The notes under the pieces were generated by a model. The model saw only the letters and a list, made by a program, of their open reading frames with translations. It did no database searches and was not told the origin of the DNA. From the NCBI GenBank assembly GCA_019915015.1, contig JAHBBC010000036.1:1-64000 (forward strand): DNA of 64,000 bases, given 5' to 3'. The DNA is from Auriscalpium vulgare (Eukaryota; Basidiomycota; Agaricomycetes; Russulales; Auriscalpiaceae). The position numbers and the translations under genes were made by a program. Positions 1 through 11,437 of this stretch are shown piece by piece. Within the stretch, counting starts at the first letter, position 1. The number at the start of each line of letters is the position of its first letter.

Positions 1-480
1 GTACGATGTACATATTGTGCTGTGCCTTACCGGCACGTCAGCGCTCAGCTTCTGGCAGGCTGTGGTTGTGTGCCACCCTTGTCCGAAGTCGTATGGAGGG
101 TTGGCTGGTTTTGTCTCGTTCACCGTTACGCGTACCGGCCCCGCAACTCCGCGGGCTGCCGAGTAATGTTTTCCCTTCAGAGAGTCGCAATCTAGCGGCA
201 GTGGCATATGTACTAATTGTTGTTCATCAATCTGCAGTTGTATCGAGCGAGAAGAAACGAAACAACGCGCCTTTGGACCGCGCCACATAAGCGCCTGAGC
301 ACGTACTGGACGCCGAGAAGACCTGCCAAACATTTCATTGTCGTCTTCGCACAACACCACAAGGCACAGTCAAAATACTCCGAAATACAACAGAGTCAAG
401 CCGTCATCACGCCGAGGTTGGCTAGATTCTCAGGGGTAGCTGTGAACAATTTGAGGAGGCCCGAAGGTAAGCCACGATTC
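1..480. repeat. Segmental duplication D, copy 1
   Basis: This non-coding stretch is recognisably similar to 6766-7170. Shared landmarks in the same order are a GTACGATGT start, TGTACTAATTGTTGTTC, a run around GAAACGAAACAACGC, CACTGGACGCC-like sequence, and GTCATCACGCCGA followed by GAGGAGGCCC. Both copies lie upstream of an F1 family member (F1-1 and F1-3), so the block probably moved together with those genes. Similarity is clearly below identity, with many small indels, so the duplication is not recent. I see no convincing gene in it on either strand. Confidence 0.7.
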
Positions 481-639
481 GTCGCGACGACGGTCGCAAC
501 TCCCGTCTTTCCATTTCTGTTTTGACTTCCCTTTGGAGACCTGAAGCCTGCGATGCACAGGAAACCCCAAGAGCATACTAGTGCAAGGTCAGCAGGGTTG
601 ACATCGCGCCTGTCGCGTTCCGAAAGTTTGCTAACTGCC

Positions 640-1123
640 AGCACAGCTCGCATGCCGAAGACTGCAGGAACTTTCGGTCCAACACCGTGCGCTCCAGGAT
701 ATCGCAGCTTGCGGACGACGTCCTGCGCCCTGCTCCCTCCCACATCATCGACGATGCGGCTACCGCACAGACCACCCTATGCGACGCGAAGCGCGAACTG
801 CTCCTTCAGTTCGAGAACGAGAGGGCTGCCATCGCCCATGCAAAGCAAGAGCTCCGTGAAGTGTATGAGGTGCGTAGCCAATCCATCGATGCCGCCTTGC
901 TCGCGCTCCGCCAGCAGCACAACTCCCGCATTGCCGCCGCCGGCCTCCCTCCCGAGCTCCTCGCATCCATCTTCATCCATCCATCCTCTTCTTCCTCGCC
1001 GAAGTCGACGCTCCCCAGCGACTCAGTACGGAAAACTATGGGCCATGCTCCTCCCTTGGATGGCTCGCGGTAAGCAAACACGCTCGCCGCCGCAGCTGCG
1101 GGAGTAAAACCTGACTGTGCCAT
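640..1123 (+). pseudogene. F-box-type protein N-terminus, remnant
   Basis: One frame reads a helical, charged stretch (frame at 687-1073) with an ELLLQFENERAAIAHAKQEL segment, then QHNSRIAAAGLPPELLASIF. A coiled coil followed by a short basic spacer and LPPELLxxIF is the usual start of agaricomycete F-box proteins, which recruit substrates to SCF ubiquitin ligases. The expected continuation, an LGW-type box, appears in a different frame (SLGWLAVSKHARRR near 1055-1095), and stops follow within about 40 nt. No ATG opens the frame; the nearest start is a GTG at 687. The downstream leucine-rich part is absent. I therefore call a truncated and frameshifted remnant. The F-box assignment rests on motif recognition only. 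Confidence 0.45.
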
Positions 1124-1537
1124 TCTGCCAGTCATAGGGGCCGGGTGTTCTCCGCACAAATCCCTCTATACATTCGCTGATGAGCGATGAAGATACCAAA
1201 CCGCTCTGCAGGACTCCGTTCTCCCGGCTTGCAATATGTCGACCATATGTACCGCCGCGCTCCACAGACCGTCTTGCTATCACAATAAACTCGGTTGTTC
1301 ATACCTGCCTTCGATCGCGAGAGTACTTACCCGGGGCGGCTCATGCTCTCCGCGTGGCTGTCATAACGGTGACGCACCTGACAGTTTGACGAAATGCCAC
1401 GCGACGTTCACGTGGCTCACCGATGCTGCGTCGGCCGTTGCTGGTGGGTCCATTTTACAACGCGCGAGTGGCGGTGGGTTTATAACCAGCCGCACGACGT
1501 ACCAGAGGAACAACGACCGGGTCTTCGATGTGCGCTT

Positions 1538-1575
1538 GTGCGGTATGTGGCGCTTGTTCTCCGACATCTTATAAG
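1538..1575 (+). promoter_or_regulatory. Shared F1 promoter block with TATA box (F1-1)
   Basis: The sequence GTATGTGGCGCTTGTTCTCC followed by a short spacer and CTTATAAG (1568-1575) recurs upstream of F1-3, F1-4 and F1-7 in the same order. The TATA-like CTTATAAG lies about 40 nt before the position where the ATG of the other copies falls. Conservation across diverged copies suggests a functional core promoter, although F1-1 itself is broken. Confidence 0.5.
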
Positions 1576-1583
1576 GTCTGCGG

Positions 1584-2213
1584 GTGGGTGAAATAGGTGA
1601 AATCAAACCAAATCCCGACGTCGAGCAAATCCTGAAGAGCGCAGAAGAGGCGCTTCGCTCGAAGCAACAAATCCTTCAGAAGCCTCTCACACCTGCTGTT
1701 GGAGCCTATATCCTCTTCACTATCGACCCCGTCTTGACCTTGGCAACCCTACAAGACCCTGAAGCAGCCGAGCAAGCCGCAGCACTGCCCAAGCGCAGAT
1801 TTTTGGGATGGGTGTCCGACGTGCGACTAATTCCTTCGATTCGCATTAGTTACTCTGATTACTCATGAGTCATATGAACTACACAGATATTGGACTTACC
1901 ATCTCCTTTCCGCAAGTACCACAAATGCTGCTGTGTGTTCATCAGCCGTGGGCTCCCTGAAGACAACCCATCTCTTGGGATCGACGAGACGATGTGCGTA
2001 CCGGTCGGCCACTCCTCTCATCCTAGTGGCCGGAAAGGCGTGTCACCATCCCCTCCCCTTCCCTGGGACAATCTCTACCACCACAGCCCCCTGGCCACGG
2101 AGCTCCGACTCGCTCCACAGAAGGGCGACTACACTCATATCAGAAGTAGGATTGTGATAGAGGCGGAACCCATGCACGCAAGAGATCTCAGACACCTGGA
2201 CAGAACTTGCGAT
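1584..2213 (+). pseudogene. F1 family member F1-1 (5' part, truncated)
   Basis: Exon 1 (about 1584-1820) encodes the family N-terminus: ILQKPLTPAVGAY, then a DP-rich LRDP-like stretch, ending GWVSD. A 66-nt GT-AG intron (1821-1886) precedes exon 2, which starts ILDLPSPFRKYHKCCCVF and carries DETMCVPVGHSSHP and LPWDNLYHH. Two defects are visible. The ATG present in F1-3 and F1-4 at the matching position is replaced, so exon 1 has no in-frame ATG after the TAA at 1572. Similarity to the family stops near 2213, where repeat R follows, so the C-terminal DRF-P-I-A block and the basic tail are missing. Function is unknown. Confidence 0.7.
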
Positions 2214-2234
2214 GTAAGTTGGATTGATTCTACG

Positions 2235-2775
2235 CTGTCAGAATCTCCGACAGCACGGAGCGGCTTGCCTAGCACATATCAGAGATATGATTCCCTCCAC
2301 AACCGTTTAAGAGACACGCATTGGCGTGCATGTGTGTGGTCGGGTAAGAGCCCGGTCAACGATGTGCCCTTCAACATGCGCACTCAAGCGATTATCGCTC
2401 AAAACCCAGTACGTGTGTGGCCGCTATTGATCGCTTCGCAACCGCTCACGAGTTCTTCCACAGACCTGGTCTCCAGATCCCTGACGGTCGCTACGCTCGG
2501 ATGTCTTTCGCTGCGCTCCACTCTGCCTCTGTCCGACGTCAATTCTCATAGCTACAATCATCATCACGGTCACTGCTGTCTGTCGCTGAGCGCTGAGCCC
2601 CAGGACACACATCTTTCCACTTCAACAGGCGTCGACGAGATTGGACAAGGCCTACGCTTTTATTCGAGAAGGCATAGCTGTATCCATCCTGTATCTTCCT
2701 GCGCGTCCCTAACCTCTTTGACTTCTCTCCGATGACTAGCCAGGTATGATATAGAACACGTCTTTATGCCAACCA
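2235..2775 (+). repeat. Repeat R, uninterrupted copy
   Basis: About 540 bp match 9541-9750 plus 11438-11790. Shared runs include AGCACGGAGCGGCTTGCCTA, ATGCGCACTCAAGCGATTAT, GAGTTCTTCCACAGACCTGG and CTCGGATGTCTTTCGCTGCG. This copy gives the pre-insertion state of the site that holds the TIR element in the second copy: GTACGTGTGTGGCCGCTATT runs on without a break here at about 2410. An open frame runs through it from F1-1, but it has no family similarity and I treat it as accidental. Confidence 0.75.
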
Positions 2776-4269
2776 TTTCAACAACCCAAAATCCTTTCAG
2801 GAAATGATAGGCACACTGTGTACGGACTGACGCATTGACCTGATGAACAAGTGGTCGTAGCTATGCATGTGAAAGTGGTGAGTACACACATCAATATGCC
2901 TGCTCTCCTCGTGAGCTGAGCCTTCGCGGCGCGTCACAGCGTCATCTCACAGCTGGCTGTGGGTCCAGGGCGGCGGACTCACAAATATGGTGACGAGTCT
3001 CGTTGTACTGCGTCCCGTCCAGGACATGCGCATATCGACGCGAGCGACCGTCTGAGCGGTAGCATCGAGAAAGACCGAAGGGTGAGTATGTCACGCCTAC
3101 ACACCATGCTAATCCTGCTCTCTTCCTGTCAGTCGCTCTCGCTCGCCGTGAAAATTCTGCACCGAATTGTTGTCGCTGATGGCCGTCAACGTTGGAGAAG
3201 AAACGCCTGAATGCTGTGACCTACAGAGCCGCATGCTCATCTGTCGTGAAACCCGTTGAGGTCCTTCTCCACCTCAGCTGTGCCTGGTTACTTCTCTCCT
3301 ATGTTTGCTCGCTTGTGCTGAGACGACGTCAACAACCTTGGCTTGTCCGAACCAAATGCGCACAATCGACCAGCCGAAGCTCACCGTGAATTCACCGTAA
3401 AGAAGATGGCTAGCGCGAGGACGGGCTGTGCGCAATGGAAGGATGAGGGGTAGAGGATGTACTCGCGTTTCGTGCCCGCCGCAAACAACGTGCAAGACGT
3501 CTTTGTGACTCGCGCGGGCTGGAGTTCGATGGTGTGTGGCGAATCGAGTCGCGCTGTAGATTCGGGCTGATTCTATGTAGAAAGAAACTTCTTGGTATAT
3601 GTATATGTCATCGAGACCGGCGGCTTCCAATGTTGGGTACGGAACGATGATGACGAGTAAGTGAGAAGGCAGTCGTAGCAGCTCAATACGGAAACCCCTG
3701 TCGAGCAGTAGTAGTAGTACAAAAGCCCGGCTACCTATCCTATTTTTTTCAATTATTGGGGAACCGTGGGGCTTCTCGCTTGTGAAGCCAAGACGCACGA
3801 AGCGCAACACCTTCATTGCATTGTCTTGAATGGGTGTTAGACAACTCCATCAGAACTGACAAGGGATGGTGCTTACGAGCAACGACGGAATGTCTCCTAT
3901 TGCTGCCACGAAACGCCACAATACGAAAGCGACGAGGAGAAGGATCAGCAGTAAGTAGCTGCTCGGTCTTGCCAGATGAACTATGTAGCGAAGAAAATGT
4001 GCACCTAGATGCTAGGACTGCGTGAGTTTCATACTGGAAAAAGGTGTACCCTCTGAACTCACTTTGTACCGGACGACGAATCAGCCGACGTCCTGGGGAG
4101 CCGACGGGCGCGGCAGCCTGAGTTTGAGCTTCCTTCCGAGGCTCATGCGCGCCATCGAAGAACCTCTCTTGACGCATGCAGAGCAAGACACGCCGAGCCA
4201 CTGTCCCGGCGGCATATCCTATCTTGCGCATGACACGAAGCATAGATGCTGAGTGAAGTGAACAAGCAA
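2776..4269. other. No supported gene; intergenic
   Basis: Several overlapping open frames exist on both strands (for example minus 3274-3816). None shows a recognisable motif, intron plan or relation to other parts of the window. A short GTA run lies near 3705. I see nothing else. Confidence 0.4.
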
Positions 4270-5355
4270 TCAGCACTCTCTTCGGCAGGGAGCGTGCAGG
4301 GAACGAGACGTACATGTCTCCTGGGTTAGCGGAGGCGATGCTCCGCGTGTGTTCGAACCCTCGGCCTCGGCTTCTTCTGTCTGTCCCCGCAGATCGCGGT
4401 CTTCCGAGTCGCCTATGCGTTGCAGACATGTCGTGCGCTGCTCAGACTCAGCTCGTATTCTGTTAAAATGGATGAGGAATACGTCAGAGGATGATAGATA
4501 AACCCGTGAGACTCACCTTTCGATGACGGCAATCTCGTCAAATAGTTCTTGTGCTCCTGAAAACTCCGTCACAGTGGATATATCAAGGTCGAAGGAGGCG
4601 ACGGGTATGAATCGATCGCGGGGGTCTTCTTTGTCCTGCCATGCCCACAGAAGCCCCTCTGGCAGTTCATCGATGGAGCCAGATTCAGAATCCGTACGGC
4701 CTTGAGGATCATAGTCCGAGTCGTCGCTCTCCTCGTCGCTTTCCTCGCCGATGTCACCGGCGGCCTCCATAAGCTCATCCTCTCGCTTACTATCTTGGAG
4801 AAAGCACATATTCACCCCTGTCAAATCGCGTAAAGAGAGCATGGGGGAGTTGCTGTGGTCGATGTGACCCCCGGTCTTCAACCGAAAAGTGAAGTTGGAG
4901 GAGTAGTGGATATATAGGTCGTCCCAGGGTAAAGGAGGAATGGGGGTGACAGCCGGACGTCCAGTGGAAAGCGTGGCTGGGGCAATGGGCACGCACATGG
5001 TCTCCTCAAGGTACAGCGATGGCGAGGGCTGCGGCAGGCCTTTGCTGAGAATGAAGCAATCACATCGATGATACCTCCGGGAGGCGATCGGCAAGTCGAG
5101 GGCCTGTAGCAAGTCAGCACAAGGAGGCAACTGTCCGACATGAAAGAGACAAACCTGTGTTACATATCCAATGTATTTCTTGATACGGAGGGCTTTCGCC
5201 TCTTCGATTGCAACGGGATCCTCTAACGCCTCCAACGTGGCTGCCGGATCTAAAGTAAACACAACGAAGGCCCCGTGTTCAGGGTAGAGCCAACTTCGGC
5301 GTGATAACGGCTTGGTTCTGTCGTATTGCGGAACATATGGCTTCACGGTGCCCAT
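4270..5355 (-). CDS. F1 family protein F1-2 (intact, 325 aa)
   Basis: Unrecognised protein. Exons on the minus strand are 5355-5155, 5103-4517 and 4459-4270; they total 978 nt and stay in frame. The N-terminus has AFVVFTLDPAATLEALEDP and IGYVTQ. Exon 2 has ASRRYHRCDCFILSKGLP, LEETMCVPIAP and LPWDDLYIH. An acidic linker (GEESDEESDDSDYDP) leads to DPRDRFIPVASFDLDIS. The second intron falls at the family position, after the vowel-like E-R codon, so that ER joins IRAESEQR. The first intron (5104-5154, 51 nt) is a multiple of three without stops, so retention would add 17 residues. It lacks the KRKRED-type tail of F1-4 and F1-7. The conserved Cys/His residues could bind a metal, but no function is known. 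Confidence 0.75.
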
Positions 5356-6765
5356 TGTGGTGATGGACGAAGAGGGGTGTTTGGGCTAGTCGCGGTTCAG
5401 GTGAGCTCTTTCAGTGCCCCCGTGGGCGCTTGGCCCGTGTGGCGCGAACAAGACGATGGCACCGCCCTGACAGTCATACTATAGAAGAAGAAGAACAACA
5501 ACAACAACAAGGGAGCGACGACGCCGTGGAACGCATGGCGCATCGTAGACACGTGTCGTCCCAGTGTCGTCCGCTTGTGCCGTGTGCTTGGCACCTCTTG
5601 CTTGTTGTCACTCGACAACACTGGTGCGCGCGCGTGAGGACTGCTGCGCATCGCCATGCTCATCGTTTCTCCCTAAGTCAAATTCGCTTAGCACTCGGTC
5701 AGTGACTTACACCTGCATGCCACCCTTCTTGATGCGACACTAATAGGATCTGAAAACATTCCTGGCGAGAGTCAAGCATCTGTGTATATTCTGACAAGCT
5801 CGGGCATATCGTACACTGCGACCACTAGCAGCACTATTGAAGGCCGTCAAGAGCCTACGCACGGCAGAGGCTCAGCAAAAATGGAGAGCAGGCGGATGGA
5901 TGTAGCGTACTCACTACTTATCGCCGGCGGGCTGGTGACGAGGTGTAGCGAAGTCTCAGCTCCTGAGACGATGGGCAGAGCAGTGTTCGAGAGTTCGCGC
6001 ATTGCTGCCTACCGGGACTGCTTGAGCTGACGATGGTCGAAGTGGAGGATGAAGCGAGCTGAGACTCGGAATCGCGCGGCGGCAGCACCTCGGGGAATAT
6101 TTATCTCACGGTGCCAAGTCGTCGATCGTACATCCGACTTGCCTATCCTTGCCTCTCCTTGCTTGACTTCCTTGCTCGCGCCCAGTGCTCACATCCTGCT
6201 GCCTCTCAAAGTCACCTATGCGCGTGCGCGTAGCTCAACCAGCGGCCTGCGCCAGGAGTGGGCCCGAGTCGAGCTTTCCAGGTCAGTCGCATCTTACCCT
6301 TCACGCACTTCGATTGCTGACTCGAGCCGCCATGCACAAGCCTCGCCTCATACCCTCTGCACGCACGTCTTCAACAACCACGCGGGCAGTGGCAAGTCCA
6401 GTAGCCCAAATGCGCTGCGCTGCCTCCGGTTTGCTCGCCTCGTTGCCCACGACGCGCCACGACGTCGAACCAGTACGGCGTGCGCTCGCGGCAGTCTTCC
6501 CCGTGTCCTTACCGCCGACATTGTCACCCCCTCCACGGCAGCCCGACGCTTGGCCATTGACGCTGTGCGTCAACAATTGTTTTGTCTGCTCGCGCTTAGG
6601 TGTGTCTCAGCCATTTCTACTCGCAACTTTGAACTCATCGCTCACTCTCGTCCACCTCAGCAGCCCTACGAAGCCTACGGGAAGATGCAACGCAAAACGA
6701 ACTGGCGCATAAGTAGCCACACAACTATGGGTCAACGGGCGCGTTTATCTATGAGCGTTCGGTGA
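5356..6765. other. No supported gene; contains a GAA/CAA microsatellite
   Basis: An imperfect trinucleotide run (GAAGAAGAAGAACAACAACAACAACAAG) begins near 5484. Overlapping open frames around 6049-6765 exist in two plus frames and on minus at once, and none carries a motif. I treat them as composition effects. Nothing else is recognisable. Confidence 0.4.
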
Positions 6766-7170
6766 GTACGATGTTCACTTTGTACACTTCGTGCTGTGCA
6801 TGTCGGCTCCTGACAGGCTGTGGTGGTGTGGGCCGGCTTTGTGTCGTTCGCCGACGCGTACCGGCCTCGCAATGCTCTGCATGCGGGCCTCAGAGAAGCG
6901 CAGTCCTAGGTGATGGCCCTTGTACTAATTGTTGTTCGTCAACCTGCAGCTTTATCGAGTAGAAACGAAACAACGCACCTTGTGTGACCGCGCGCCCTGA
7001 CCACGCACTGGACGCCTGGAAGACCCGCCGCTCGTTCAAATATCGCAACACCACAATAGTACTCCGAGATACGACAGAACCAAGTCGTCATCACGCCGAA
7101 GTTGACGATATTCGAGGGGTGGTCTGGAAACCGTGAACGATTCGAGGAGGCCCTACGCTCACAAATCTCG
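6766..7170. repeat. Segmental duplication D, copy 2
   Basis: Second copy of the block at 1-480, upstream of F1-3. Shared landmarks include TGTACTAATTGTTGTTC, GAAACGAAACAACGC and GTCATCACGCCGAAGTTG followed by GAGGAGGCCC. Its relation to the downstream F1 gene is the same as in copy 1, which argues that gene and flank were duplicated together. Confidence 0.7.
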
Positions 7171-7679
7171 TTGTTGTTGGCATGCGCCTTGATTGCGCCG
7201 AAGAGACGAGCAACGCGGACGAGAGCGCGTCGTGGCGACTGGCCGACGCACTGGTGGGGTGCCTGGCTGCGCGTGCGGAGGCGGGGTGTCAGCTGGACGA
7301 GCTCGACGTGGTACAGTGCGACGTGGATGAGGCGTGGGTGGCAATAGTGCGCAAGGCGTCGCCGGGAACGCGGGTGCTGTGGGGGATTGAGCCAGAGGGT
7401 GGTGGGAAACAAGAGGAGGGGAGCGAGGATGAAGAGCATGCCTTTGTGCGCGATCTGGGTAGACAATAGCGCGTGGTCGAAGATTGAATCCAGGATGGCC
7501 GTTGTTCTGTCGGGGATCCCGGGGCACACCGACGTGATGTCTGCACCATCGCCGTGGATGTTTCCAATACGTTTTCCAACTCTGAAACGCACACATGTCA
7601 GCCGTTTACTATGCCTTCCAACGCTGAAGACAGGTGCAGCTATCGCAGGAACAACGAACCTGGCGGGTGAACGATCGGC

Positions 7680-7714
7680 GCCTTCATGGCGCTTGTTTTC
7701 CGCGTTCTTATAAG
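7680..7714 (+). promoter_or_regulatory. Shared F1 promoter block with TATA box (F1-3)
   Basis: GCGCCTTCATGGCGCTTGTTTTCC is followed by CTTATAAG at 7707-7714, 43 nt before the ATG at 7757. The block is nearly the same upstream of F1-4. GCGCC and GGCGC form a small inverted repeat within it. Confidence 0.6.
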
Positions 7715-7756
7715 CCCCGGGCCCACCTGCGCTGTGGACTGCAGCTGAAGTCCAAC

Positions 7757-8800
7757 ATGAACATTCAGCAACTCCTGGAGCGCTCAAAAGAGTTGCGTCG
7801 CTCGCGTAGAGTGATCCTCCAGAAGCCTCTAACACCTGTTATTGGGGCTTACATTCTCGTCACCATCAACCCCTCTGCAACCTTAGCACGATTGCGCGAT
7901 CCCCTTGCGATCGAGCAAGCAAAAGCGTTATCGAATCTAACATTCCTCGGATACGTGTCTCATGTGCGTCGATATTGTATGATGAATTTCTGTAATTACT
8001 GATCAATCACGCAGATATTGGACTTGCCAAATCCGATGCGCCAGTACCACCAATGCTTCTGTCGTTTCGTCAGCCGTATGCTTCCTCAAGCTGACCCGTC
8101 CGAGGGTACGGACGAGACGATGTGCGTACCAGTCGGCCATTCTTCGCATCCCGCAGGGCGAGAAGGCGTGTCAGGGACAACCTCTACCACCACTCGTATA
8201 CGGGTGTACAGCTCCGACTCGAGTCGCAGAAAGGCGACTACAGGAAATCATCGCTTCTTCCACATGCCGAGCGGTGGAAGATGACGCTCCACATACGGGA
8301 GGACAAGGCACACAGCAAGGAATTGAGGGAAGCTCACAAGATTGCCAGTCAAAACGCTGGAGCTCCATCGCTGGACAGCTTGCCGGTGACGCCGCCTCAG
8401 GTCGAGTCTTCCGAACGCGTGGATTCCAGAGCGGTCGGTCAGGACAATACTGCCGTAGCATCAACGGGCTCGCAACCTGAGCCAAGCACCGATAATCACT
8501 TCGGCGACGTCATGCATATCCTGGGCAATAGTCTCATGGGTGAAGACGATCCCGAAGATGGGCGCATACCAATCGCGACATTCTCCACTGAAGTGACAGC
8601 CGCCTCCGAGTTTTGTGATGCCACGTTATTGCCGGAGTATTTGGACGCCATTGAACAGTAAGTGGGGGGAAATGTTTGCTACGAAGCTGGTGACTGACAG
8701 TTCAACAGGATCAGACACGAGTCAGAACAACGTCGGTGACCTAGCGATGAGTACGAACGTCTTGCGAAGGAGAAATCCGGCTGCGATCCTGCGTGATTGC
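7757..8800 (+). pseudogene. F1 family member F1-3 (19-bp deletion)
   Basis: Very close relative of F1-4. Exon 1 is 7757-7963, with ATG at 7757 and MNIQQLLERSKELRRSRR, then LQKPLTPVIGAY. After a 51-nt intron exon 2 starts at 8015 with ILDLPNPMRQYHQCFCRF and DETMCVPVGHSSHPAGREGV. Compared with F1-4, 19 bp are missing at about 8170-8175, removing the LASPPLP region and shifting the frame. The rest of exon 2 (to 8657) continues in another frame through DNLYHHSYTGVQ and DPEDGRIPIATFSTEV. After the second intron (8658-8708) the third exon reads IRHESEQRR and then TGA at about 8736, where F1-4 reads on. Two independent lesions make this a likely pseudogene rather than a sequencing artefact. Confidence 0.75.
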
Positions 8801-8869
8801 CGGCGTATTTTTGTGTGCACGGCCGATTATGGTGCCCAATGCCTGCCAGAATTGGGAGCCGGCGTTCGC

Positions 8870-9027
8870 CTCGCTCCCAAGTCCTGTACCTCTGCAAACC
8901 GCGTTCTTGCTGAATTTTGAAATAAGTATTGCGCCCATTTGCTAGGCGTCTCGTCCATCGATGGCCAGTCGTCATGCTGTACGACGATATGAGGCGTTTG
9001 TAGAGTGAAGGCCTCCGTAGCGTTGAC
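8870..9027 (-). pseudogene. F3 family fragment
   Basis: The minus strand reads VNATEAFTLQTPHIVV, then HDDWPSMDETPSKWAQYLFQ and FAEVQDLG. The same exon occurs at about 18763-18922 (minus) and 34930-35110 (plus). In all three places it lies tail-to-tail with an F1 gene. Here the sequence diverges right after the splice-like FAEVQDLG position and the other F3 exons are absent, so this is a fragment. Family identity and function are unknown. Confidence 0.45.
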
Positions 9028-9540
9028 TTGATGCCGATGGCCCAGTGGCAGTGTACGCTTCCCACGCTCAGCGCTTCAACCGAGCCCTACTTATCCTATC
9101 CAGTTATCCTTCGCCCTCCTCCGCCAGGCCCGTCCTCTCGAGCCCTCCCCCGGGTACACTTGCTCAACCTGCGTGCCAGAGGCTCGAAGTGGCGGAGCTA
9201 TACGGATTCACAGCCGGCTAGCGTTGCGACTGTCGGCATCATCATCACCTCCCGACTCTCCAGTGCCAGTCATTGTTCGGGTACCGACGACGCGCAATCG
9301 CTGCACGCATACAATAGTGGATCCAACTTTCGCTTCGCTTTCATCTAGAACTTCGTCGGGTATACGGCGATCTTCGAGGGATCGCTATGTGTCAATGCCA
9401 GAACTCAGGGCGGATACTTATCTCCACTGTCGCGGGAGATATCGTCGAGCTGTTAGAGGAGGTGGCAGAAGTGATCAAAAGGCCCGTTTAATCGTTGTTT
9501 CTCTCCGGACAGAATTCACGATACGTTGAATGTTTCTACG

Positions 9541-9750
9541 TTGTCAGACTCGTTGAGCAGCACGGAGCGGCTTGCCTAGCATTAGTCGGACATGGATACT
9601 GATTTCCTCTACAACCCTTCGAGAGCCACGCAATGGCACGTATGGCTCAAACTCAGACCAGGGGTGTCGGGCGAGGGCCCGGTCGACGAGGCGCCCTCAA
9701 CATGCGCACTCAAGCGATTATCGATCAGAAAAAAATCAGTACGTGTGCGG
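9541..9750 (+). repeat. Repeat R, left half of interrupted copy
   Basis: Matches 2235 to about 2420. The match stops at ACGTGTGCGG (9741-9750), where the TIR element begins, and resumes at 11438. Confidence 0.75.
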
Positions 9751-11437
9751 TACTTCTTCAGTTGCGTGCCAGACCGGTCGGGGCTCGTATGTGCAGCCCG
9801 CCCGGTCCTGGCGGGATCCCGCCCGTACCGCGCGGGCTCAGCGCGCCCAGCAATGCTGGAGCAGCTGGAGCACGCGCGCATCGAGGAATCCCGCCAGAAC
9901 CGGGCGGATGCCGCCCGGTCTGCGCGTCGCTCGGGCACCCTACCGCTGCCATGTGCGGGCCCGCCTCGTCCACGCGCGTGCCCCTTGCTGCCCACACCGC
10001 GCGCCCCTCGCCGTCGCCCACACCGCGCGCCCCTGCTCGCCGCCTGCACCGTGCGCGTCTCGTTGTCCGCACCACGCGCCCCAGCTCGACGCCCTCGCTG
10101 CGCGCCTCGCGTTGCGAACGTTGTCGCCCTTGCTGCACGCCCCTCGTCGCCGTCGTCGTGCGCCCCTCGCCGCCGCCGTTGGCGTGCAATCCTCGTCGCG
10201 CACGTCGTTCTCGCCGCCTCACCCTTCTTGCTGTCGTCGTCCACCCATACTCCTCGCCTGCGTCCCGAACCCTGCTGCGGCCCTGCGCGTTGCCCTTGCT
10301 GCGCGCCGCTCCTTGTCAACGCTCTAAGCGTACGCACCTTGCATTCGTGGCGTCGTGGCTACGTGCCCATGCTCCTCGCGCTCGTTGTGTGGCCATGCGC
10401 GTTGCCCTCGCTGCGTGCCCATGCGGGTGGCGCCGTCCTTGCTGCGCGTCGTCCTCATGGTCCTCACTGCGAGCCCATGTGTGGTGTCCTTGCTGCGCAG
10501 CCAGGAGGCGCCTGGTATGGCGCCATACAAGACTGCGCAAGCCGGTCTTGCAGAAGTCGGGGGGCGGATGGCCGGCGTGCGGGGCGGAAGCGACGCAAGT
10601 GGGCGAGTGACAAGTGAAACTGAAAGGCGTCGGCCCCAAGGCAGATTCCCACGAGTGCAATCAACAGAGCCACGTGACCGCGTGACTCTCGGGCAGGTTC
10701 AACGGCAGCGAAGCCCACTTTCTCCCGACCACCACCCGCCCCTCCTGCCTACCTCCTGCCCCAAACCCCGTACCTTCCCCACACCCTCGCATCCCCAACA
10801 TCATCTCATCAGCATCCCGGTCAACTGCGTGACAAGTTGCCAACAATGAGGACCGCCAGGGCACGCGACAAGACCACACGGACGCACGACAAAGACGACT
10901 GCCAGGTGTGTATGAAAAGGGCGGCGAGTCGAGGAGCAGGCGCGCGTGGCGAGGGCGTCGTGCAGGGACGCGCAGGGACGACGAAGATGACATGCAGATA
11001 AAACGACGGGCATGGGCGCGCGCAGCGAGGGCAACGCGCATGGGCGGACAGCGAGCACGGCTGCACGGGGAGCGGGGGTGTGCAGGAAAGGCAATGCGCA
11101 GAGCCGCGCAGCGATGGCGAGGAGGAGGGCCAGGCATAGAGGGCGACGCACAACGAGTGCGATGAGCAGAACGCGTGCGCGTGCCAGACCAGGCGGGCCT
11201 GCACATGGCAGGCGGGGCGCCGGCGCCGGCGGTCCATGGCAGCGGTAGGGTGCCCGAGCGACGCGCAGACCGGGCGGCATCCGCCCGGTTCTGGCGGGGT
11301 TCCTCGATGCGCGCGCGCTCCAGCTGCTCCAGCATTGCTGGGCGCGCTGAGCCCGCGCGGTACGGGCGGGATCCCGCCAGGACCGGGCGGGCTGCACATA
11401 CGAGCCCCGACCGGTCTGGCACGCAACTGAAGTCCCT
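9751..11437. mobile_element. GC-rich TIR element, non-autonomous, Mutator-like
   Basis: A 1,687-bp insertion inside repeat R. Its ends are 203-bp inverted repeats (9751-9953 and 11235-11437) that differ at only a few positions; the outermost bases differ more. The flanks carry a near-perfect 9-bp duplication, CGTGTGCGG at 9742-9750 and CGTGTGTGG at 11438-11446, and the empty site is preserved at about 2412-2420. Long inverted repeats with a 9-bp target duplication are typical of Mutator-like elements. The interior is very GC-rich and consists largely of degenerate units like GCGCAGCGAGGGCGACG. A module at about 10490-10860 recurs inverted at about 44740-45060. Long open frames inside (for example plus 9592-10617) are present in several frames at once and look compositional, so I see no transposase. 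Confidence 0.8.

Noticed and set aside
3749..4429. 226-codon minus-strand ORF overlapping the last exon of F1-2
   Set aside because: Another frame of the F1-2 3' end. The spliced F1-2 model with the conserved IRAESEQR motif explains the region better.
6939..7835. 298-codon minus-strand ORF
   Set aside because: It spans duplication D, the F1-3 promoter and the F1-3 start on the opposite strand. No motif, and the matching region at 1-1600 does not keep the frame.
8122..8661. 179-codon plus-strand ORF as an independent gene
   Set aside because: Its second half is F1-3 exon 2 after the 19-bp deletion; its start is a shifted reading of the same exon.
9592..10617. 341-codon plus-strand ORF and its overlapping partners
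   Set aside because: It lies inside the GC-rich TIR element. All frames are open because of composition, and the sequence is only Arg/Ala/Pro/Cys repeats; no transposase motif.
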